Shown: in pieces, positions 59,535 through 64,000 of the stretch
Numbering within the stretch: the first letter of the stretch is position 1
Layout: each line of letters opens with the position of its first letter
The notes under the pieces: generated by a model
Told to the model about the DNA's origin: nothing
Database searches by the model: none
What the model saw: the letters and a program-made list of their open reading frames with translations, nothing else
Made by a program: the position numbers and the translations under genes
NCBI GenBank assembly: GCA_003987725.1
Contig: RXJH01000003.1
Span: 371,524-435,523, forward strand
DNA from: Hyphomicrobium sp.
GTDB taxonomy: Bacteria; Pseudomonadota; Alphaproteobacteria; Rhizobiales; Hyphomicrobiaceae
Reading direction: 5' to 3'
DNA length: 64,000 nucleotides

Positions 59535-59669
59535 ATGCAGGGTTGGTTCTCGCAGATCGTCATTGGCGTCATCGTCACCGTTTTGGGCACCGTCATCGCG
59601 AACGCCGTTACCGGCGGCCGCGCCAGCCATCATTTCGTTCCGAGCTTCTACGACTCGTCGCGCCATTGA
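59535..59669 (+). CDS. Small single-span membrane protein (44 residues)
   Basis: A short frame encodes MQGWFSQIVIGVIVTVLGTV then IANAVTGGRASHHF and a polar tail ending SSRH. An N-terminal helix of about 19 residues is strongly hydrophobic, followed by a His-containing tail. The coherent amphipathic-free helix and in-frame stop suggest a real small protein, but the ribosome-binding site is weak. The tandem-repeat block begins 29 bp after its stop. Function unknown. Confidence 0.5.
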   Translation: MQGWFSQIVIGVIVTVLGTVIANAVTGGRASHHFVPSFYDSSRH

Positions 59670-59697
59670 TCGCCTAGCTCTCTTTTCCGACCGTAGC

Positions 59698-59884
59698 CCG
59701 GCTCCCCGGAGGGGGACCGAAGGATGACGCGACACGTGTGCGCAACCCGCCGGCTCGCGGAACGGAACGAAGAACGATGCAACAGGCATGTGCTGGCGGC
59801 CGGCTCCCCGGAGGGGACCGAAGAACGACGCAACGAGCGTGCGCAACCGGCCGGCTCGCGGAACGCGAGTCGGTTGCGCCAACC
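59698..59884. repeat. Tandem repeat of about 51 bp, 3.6 copies
   Basis: Units begin with CCGGCTC at 59698, 59750, 59800 and 59851 (periods 52, 50 and 51). Odd and even units alternate: odd ones read CCGGCTCCCCGGAGGGG, even ones CCGGCTCGCGGAACG. Both continue with ACCGAAG or AACGAAG, an A/T-variable core GA(T/C)GC(A/G)ACA, and GTGCGCAACC. The last copy is partial. ORFs on either strand here encode only repeat translations and are not counted as genes. Confidence 0.8.
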
Positions 59885-59889
59885 AAAAA

Positions 59890-59956
59890 GCACGGAGCGG
59901 ACGGGTTCCGCGGCTGGGTCGTGCAGCAATGAAGTCTCGGAACCGATCCGCTCCGT
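59890..59956. repeat. Large imperfect inverted repeat (20-bp arms, 27-nt loop)
   Basis: The left arm CACGGAGCGGACGGGTTCCG and right arm CGGAACCGATCCGCTCCGTG pair at 18 of 20 positions around a 27-nt loop. It lies 6 bp after the tandem block. Without a T-run it is not an ordinary terminator; a REP-like or structured-RNA element is possible. Confidence 0.7.
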
Positions 59957-60327
59957 GACAGACCGAGAACAGGGTCTCGAGCAGGGTCACTTTACGTCAG
60001 CGGGATGCTCCGCACACTGGCTTCTCACCCGGTGCGAACCTTGCCGATCGCCTTGTCCGGAAGCGCGCGTCACGCCCCGGGTCGGGCTGCCCCACCCGAG
60101 CCCGGCGCAACGCCTTGCGCACGAACCCTTCGCCGGATGGGCGGAGCGATTATGCGAGAGGAGGCGAGAGCGGGGATAAGTTTTTTCGAGTGCGGGGAAT
60201 TGGCAGAGAATTGCGCGCTGCGCTGCAAGACAGAATCTGCGCGAAACGGGTCTATACAGATCATCTGCTCTGCGCGATGTTAACGGAATTGGGGACGGTT
60301 GCGTTTTGTTGAGTGGGGGTATGGGGG
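59957..60327. other. Gene-free stretch between the repeats and the TPR gene
   Basis: 371 bp with no supported gene. Base composition shifts toward A/T in the last 100 bp, where the promoter of the TPR gene must lie. No clear promoter or hairpin was picked. Confidence 0.4.
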
Positions 60328-61311
60328 ATGTTTGACGAACTTTTGCACGCGATCATGGAGCAATGGGCCCATGTCGCGGTGGCATTTTTTGCAGGTTTGG
60401 GCGTCGCAAAGATTTTGAGTGTCGTAATTCCGCTCTTTCCGGCGGCTTATGGCGTCTACATCAAATGGCGCAATTCTGGATATCGTTTAGCCGATAGGCT
60501 CGAAGAGTTCTTGGGTGATCAAGAAGGGCGATTGAAGAATACCCGTTCCCAATTATCGGCTCTTGTTCAATATCCGTCTCCCGCTCGTTCGCTGGAAGAT
60601 CCCTTCTTTCCGCGCCGACGGCTTAATCGCGCGTTGCGCAAAATGAATTGGGGCTTGGGTTCGGCTGCCGTGAACGATCTCGCAGGAGCTGTTCAAATAT
60701 GCGCGAAACGAGAGCAGCTTTCGCGAGAGCTGGCCGAAGAACACAAGCGCAGACAAGTATTGGCGCACCTTCTTCTAGGCGCCCGCGCGGCCTCTCGCGA
60801 AATCAGAGATCCCTTGGAGCGAAGTGCAGCCCGCGCGGAAGCGCTCGCTCATTTTGAGAGGGCTCTTGAACTTAACCCAGGTGATGGAGAGGCCTTAGAA
60901 TACTCAGGGCTAATGTGCCTCGAACTGGCAAATCCTGCCGGCGCTCTTACAAGATTTAGCAACCTCGTTCAGCTTCGGCAGGCTGAGGGAGGTGTGGCAC
61001 TAGCGAGAGCTTATCAGCTGCAAGCGACAGCTTATCAAAGCCTATCAATTCCTCAGCCGTTGAACGCGAATAATGCCCTTACGAGTGCGCTAAATTGCTT
61101 GCCGCCTAATGGCGGTCTTGAACGGGCCCATTTGCACAAGCAACAAGGCAACGCGCGGCTGAAGCTAGGCAACATTCCATCGGCCAATGGTAGCTATCAA
61201 CAAGCACTCACAATTTATCAGTCTCTGCGGGCTACGGCTGATGGCCAAGCCGGACTAAGTCGCGTTAATGCAGCGATCGCTCAGATCAACCGATCGTCTG
61301 CTAGCGATTGA
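60328..61311 (+). CDS. Membrane-anchored TPR-repeat protein
   Basis: The ATG at 60328 gives 327 residues; an in-frame GTG at 60313 adds five. An N-terminal membrane helix (about 14-38, VAVAFFAGLGVAKILSVVIP) is followed by a basic, coiled region (about 45-145). TPR-like helical pairs follow from about 160 to the end, e.g. AEALAHFERALELNPGDGEA and GNIPSANGSYQQALTIYQSL. TPRs mediate protein contacts; the partner is unknown. A/T-ending codons are commoner than in the flanking genes, which hints at acquisition. It is a single gene next to a repeat block. Confidence 0.75.
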   Translation: MFDELLHAIMEQWAHVAVAFFAGLGVAKILSVVIPLFPAAYGVYIKWRNSGYRLADRLEEFLGDQEGRLKNTRSQLSALVQYPSPARSLEDPFFPRRRLNRALRKMNWGLGSAAVNDLAGAVQICAKREQLSRELAEEHKRRQVLAHLLLGARAASREIRDPLERSAARAEALAHFERALELNPGDGEALEYSGLMCLELANPAGALTRFSNLVQLRQAEGGVALARAYQLQATAYQSLSIPQPLNANNALTSALNCLPPNGGLERAHLHKQQGNARLKLGNIPSANGSYQQALTIYQSLRATADGQAGLSRVNAAIAQINRSSASD

Positions 61312-61350
61312 AATCTCCAGTGAGGTCGCGAGGCAAAATTTGCCTGTGGT

Positions 61351-61704
61351 TCAGGCAAGCAAAGCCCAACGGCTGACCATGCCAAGTCCAAACGCCGCTC
61401 CGCTCGCCAGGATCGCGTGTCCCGCACTTTGCCAGTGCGCCATCGTCAAAACGTGAGAAGCGCCGATGTTGGAAAATCGTGCTGCGAATTTCCGCTGCTC
61501 ACCGAGCGAAATCGAGAAGAGTACGGCAGCGCCGATCAGTGCTGCCCATATCGGTGCGCCCGCGAATGCGGCGAGCGCAGTGAAAAGTATCGATGTGAAT
61601 GCCAGCATTCGTTCCCCCAATTTCGGGGCAGTCAATCGCGATTCGCTGAAATCCCAGTAGTTCGTCGCTGACCGTCCGGGATTCTCCTGTTGATAAGAAG
61701 CCAA
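61351..61704 (-). CDS. Small membrane protein of unknown function
   Basis: The 117-residue frame starts with TTG at 61704 (GGAG 8 bp upstream); the ATG at 61608, with GGGGGAA upstream, would give 85 residues beginning MLAFTSILFTALAAF. It has three hydrophobic segments (about 34-50, 53-66 and 94-114) and a short cytoplasmic region RKFAARFSNIGASHV. No family was recognised. It converges on the TPR gene. Confidence 0.55.
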   Translation of the reverse strand: MASYQQENPGRSATNYWDFSESRLTAPKLGERMLAFTSILFTALAAFAGAPIWAALIGAAVLFSISLGEQRKFAARFSNIGASHVLTMAHWQSAGHAILASGAAFGLGMVSRWALLA

Positions 61705-61756
61705 CGCCCAAGCTCCGCTTAGGTTGCCTCACACTCACTCCGCCCACACCCCCAAA

Positions 61757-61786
61757 ACAAAAAAGGCAGCTCGCGCCGCCTTTTTC
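61757..61786 (-). terminator. Bidirectional intrinsic terminator
   Basis: An A-run, then GGCAGC-TCGC-GCCGCC and a T-run (TTTTTC) on the plus strand. It works in both directions, but its position 37 bp beyond the stop of the minus-strand exported-protein gene suits termination of that gene. Confidence 0.75.
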
Positions 61787-61822
61787 AATCTCGTTTGGGA
61801 GGATCGGTAAGTCTGGGGAAAG

Positions 61823-62263
61823 TCAGGATTCAAGTTGCCAGATGCCTGTCGGCAAACGGCAGGCAACGATTTCGGTCTCTTTCGTCGTGTCGACGCCGCT
61901 CAGCGTGACGACGGCATGGCGGCAGACGCTGCCGCGCGTGTCCTTGAACGACGAGACAGGTTTGACGACACCGGACAGCCGTCCGTGCGCGCGGTGCCAG
62001 ACATAGCTCGAGCCGTCCGCGACCTCGGTCAGGGCGAATTGCACGCTTTCGAGCGCCGCATATTCGTCGTCGCGGTCGAGGGCCGTTTTGACGGTCGTGA
62101 ATTTTGTGTTTTCGCCGAGGGCGCTGGGTTTCGGGCAGGCCGCCGTAGCCAGGGACTGTTCCGCCCCCCAGGCATACCCGTAAGGTATGAAAATCGCCGC
62201 AACCAGCGCGAATGCCGTTGCGCCGGCCGCGGCAGTCGAGAATAGAGACGCATTTGAGGACAT
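61823..62263 (-). CDS. Exported protein resembling RT0821/Lpp0805-type surface proteins
   Basis: The 146-residue protein has an N-terminal hydrophobic export segment (about 12-34). The C-terminal half has LSGVVKPVSSFKDTRGSVCR, then AVVTLSGV and EIVACRLPTGIWQL. This resembles the pattern of alphaproteobacterial RT0821/Lpp0805 surface proteins (two paired cysteines and a final ACRxxxGxW). The cysteine pair may form a disulfide. The family match is moderate; export is likely. It is divergent from pdxH. Confidence 0.6.
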   Translation of the reverse strand: MSSNASLFSTAAAGATAFALVAAIFIPYGYAWGAEQSLATAACPKPSALGENTKFTTVKTALDRDDEYAALESVQFALTEVADGSSYVWHRAHGRLSGVVKPVSSFKDTRGSVCRHAVVTLSGVDTTKETEIVACRLPTGIWQLES

Positions 62264-62460
62264 AACGCTTACTTTCTACTCGGGCGGAACGCGACGCTCG
62301 CCCAACAAGGACGATAGGGTGAGTCTGCCTCAGTATGGTTAAAAGGAGCTGAATAGATATCGTCGTCTGTGCTGAAACGGAGCACATCGGCACCTTGGCA
62401 AAGCCGGTTGAAAGCGCGATCTGCAATCGAGACCGAAGAAACAAGCGTTGGGCATGCAAC

Positions 62461-63117
62461 ATGAGTGACACTGAAACCGCCGCCACCTCGGCTCCCGAAA
62501 CGGCACCCGATTTTTCGATGGCCGAAGATCCGTTTCTACTGTTCGAGACCTGGATGAAGGACGCCGAGCGGACGGAGCCGAACGATCCGAACGCGATGGC
62601 GCTCGCGACCGTCGATGCGGGCGGCATGCCGAACGTCAGGACGGTGCTGCTGAAGGGCCTCGATGCGCCCGGGAGTTCCGATCGCGGCTTCGTCTTCTAT
62701 ACGAACTTCGAAAGCGCGAAGGGACGCGAGCTGCTCGCGAACCCGAAGGCCGGGCTGCTTTTCCATTGGAAGAGCCTCGAACGGCAGGTCCGCATTCGCG
62801 GGCCCGTGTCGCTCGTCTCGCATGGCGAGGCCGACGCCTATTACGCCCAGCGGCCGAGGCTGAGCCGCATCGGCGCCTGGGCCTCGCATCAGTCGCGGCC
62901 GCTGTCGTCGCGCGATGTGCTCGAAGCCAAGGTCCATCACTACGAGGCGAAGTTCCCGGAAGAAGCGATCCCGCGCCCGGCCTACTGGTCAGGCTTCCGC
63001 GTTCTTCCCGTTGAAATCGAATTCTGGAAGAGCCGCGAATACCGGCTCCACGACCGCATCGTCTTCCGCCGCGACGCGCCGCGCGACTCCTGGCACAAGA
63101 CGCGCCTCTACCCATAA
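62461..63117 (+). CDS. pdxH: Pyridoxamine 5'-phosphate oxidase
   Basis: PdxH oxidises pyridoxine/pyridoxamine 5'-phosphate to PLP using FMN. The start ATG at 62461 (218 residues) matches the family N-terminus; a longer in-frame start at 62395 is less likely. Motifs: [56 protein letters not shown], and the C-terminal signature [18 protein letters not shown] then WHKTRLYP. It is a single gene on the plus strand, upstream of the DUF1499 gene. Confidence 0.97.
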   Translation: MSDTETAATSAPETAPDFSMAEDPFLLFETWMKDAERTEPNDPNAMALATVDAGGMPNVRTVLLKGLDAPGSSDRGFVFYTNFESAKGRELLANPKAGLLFHWKSLERQVRIRGPVSLVSHGEADAYYAQRPRLSRIGAWASHQSRPLSSRDVLEAKVHHYEAKFPEEAIPRPAYWSGFRVLPVEIEFWKSREYRLHDRIVFRRDAPRDSWHKTRLYP

Positions 63118-63184
63118 GTGACGACGAGACGTGCCGTTCGTGGCACAATGCAGCCCGAAGACGTGAGGATCGCTTGAGGCTCGA

Positions 63185-64000
63185 ATGGTAACGGATCGCA
63201 TCGACGAGCGCCGCCCGCGACGGCGGGTCCGCGACCGTTATCAGTCGACGCGGATCTACTACGCGGCCGGCCGGCCGCCGTCGTTCCTCGCGAAGTGGAC
63301 GAGCCGCCTCGCGCTGTTCTCGGCTGTTGCCGCGCTGGTGGCGGCGGCGCTCCATCGCCTGCATCTGCTGCCAACGCCGGTCGCGATGACGATCGCTTAT
63401 ATCGTCATCGTGTGCGCCGGGCTGTCGCTGCTGATGGCGTTCGTCGCCGGGCTCGATATCTGGGTGACGGGGCGGCAAGGCGCGGCGCGCGTGTTCTGCG
63501 GTGCGATCGTCGCGCTGGGACTGCTCGCTATCCCGGCAGGCGTCTGGGCCATGAGCTTGAAGTGGCCGCGCATCAACGACGTTTCGACCGATCTCGCTGA
63601 GCCGCCGGAATTCACCGAGGCGAAGGACGAGCGGCCTCCCGGCGCCAACGCGACCGAATACGAAGGCGATGAGTTCGCCGCCATTCAGCGCGCGCATTAT
63701 CCCGATCTGAAAAGCCTGATCCTGCCGCGGCCGACCGAGGAAAGCTACGAGCTGGTGCTGCAGGCGCTCGCCAAACTCAAGCTGAAGACGACGCTCGAAG
63801 TTCCGCCCGAAGATGAACAGGACGCGCCGGGCTTCATCGAGCTCTCGGACCAATCGCAGATCTTAGGGCTCGTCGACGACATCATCATTCGCGTGCTGGG
63901 CGAGGACGGATCTTCCCGCATCGATGTCCGGTCGCAATCGCGCTTCGGCGAAGTTGATTTCGGCCGCAACGCTACGCACGTGCGCACGATCCTGAAGGAA
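63185..64000 (+). CDS. DUF1499 domain membrane protein (partial, runs past window end)
   Basis: The frame opens at the ATG at 63185 and stays open to the last base, so the gene is truncated by the window; 272 residues are visible. A basic N-terminus (RIDERRPRRRVRDRYQSTR) is followed by three hydrophobic segments (about 40-58, 68-90 and 100-122). The soluble part carries the DUF1499 signature: LVDDIIIRVL, then DVRSQSRFGEVDFGRNATHV. Short DUF1499 proteins are usual; the added membrane part is a known alphaproteobacterial version. Function unknown. It begins 67 bp after pdxH. Confidence 0.85.
   Translation, partial: MVTDRIDERRPRRRVRDRYQSTRIYYAAGRPPSFLAKWTSRLALFSAVAALVAAALHRLHLLPTPVAMTIAYIVIVCAGLSLLMAFVAGLDIWVTGRQGAARVFCGAIVALGLLAIPAGVWAMSLKWPRINDVSTDLAEPPEFTEAKDERPPGANATEYEGDEFAAIQRAHYPDLKSLILPRPTEESYELVLQALAKLKLKTTLEVPPEDEQDAPGFIELSDQSQILGLVDDIIIRVLGEDGSSRIDVRSQSRFGEVDFGRNATHVRTILKE

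Noticed and set aside
59698-59884. CRISPR array
   Set aside because: Units abut one another without unique spacers, diverge between copies, and no cas gene is nearby.
59355-60179. ORFs of 150-211 codons on both strands over the repeat block
   Set aside because: They only translate the tandem repeat (e.g. recurring ASFFGPLRGAG) and lack starts with ribosome-binding sites or conserved features.
1-64000. tRNA, rRNA or insertion-sequence genes
   Set aside because: No cloverleaf with a T-loop consensus, no rRNA segments and no transposase motif were seen when reading intergenic regions; a covariance-model scan was not possible here.

Overview
The window is a high-GC alphaproteobacterial chromosome segment. 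Gene content and order point to the Hyphomicrobiales (Rhizobiales), most likely a Hyphomicrobium-like bacterium. The grounds are: a contiguous nuoA-N cluster followed by birA-rnj-mce-DUF1467-proS-lolCD-dnaE; the rpsB-tsf-pyrH-frr-uppS-cdsA-dxr-rseP-bamA-lpxD-fabZ-lpxA-lpxI/B supercluster; C-terminal extensions on NuoE and S2; and a GTTC-N7-GTTC SOS box in front of lexA. No tRNA, rRNA, CRISPR array, transposase or prophage gene was seen.

Layout. Positions 1-8119 are mostly single accessory genes: an exported Cys/His hydrolase-like protein, an RpiR regulator divergent from a TorF-type porin, a LysR regulator divergent from an NmrA-like oxidoreductase, a secreted L,D-transpeptidase-like protein, YaiI, and a Gly/Tyr-rich exported protein. 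Positions 8120-25079 hold all 14 complex I genes, interrupted by four non-Nuo genes (two membrane proteins, a FlK-like hotdog thioesterase, an SRPBCC protein). Positions 25086-35887 hold biotin ligase, RNase J, methylmalonyl-CoA epimerase, a DUF1467 protein, an archaeal/eukaryal-type prolyl-tRNA synthetase, LolC/LolD and the replicative polymerase DnaE. Two small exported proteins with strong terminators follow.

Positions 37087-52545 run from translation factors (S2, EF-Ts, UMP kinase, RRF) through isoprenoid and phospholipid synthesis (UppS, CdsA, Dxr), envelope proteolysis and outer-membrane assembly (RseP, BamA), to lipid A synthesis (LpxD, FabZ, LpxA and a fused LpxI-LpxB). Citrate synthase and GluRS lie on the minus strand, then ComEC and LexA. 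The last 5 kb (58.9-64.0 kb) is accessory: small hypothetical genes, a block of about 51-bp tandem repeats with a large hairpin, a TPR membrane protein with atypical base composition, PdxH, and a DUF1499 protein cut by the window end.

Most notable: (1) NuoE and ribosomal protein S2, from unrelated complexes, carry the same C-terminal helix-hairpin-helix-like domain; (2) LpxI and LpxB are one polypeptide, with what looks like a decayed second copy of the LpxI catalytic domain between them; (3) an archaeal/eukaryal-type ProRS sits at the conserved alphaproteobacterial proS position; (4) the nuo operon carries a thioesterase with an intact FlK-type triad and an SRPBCC protein on either side of nuoD.
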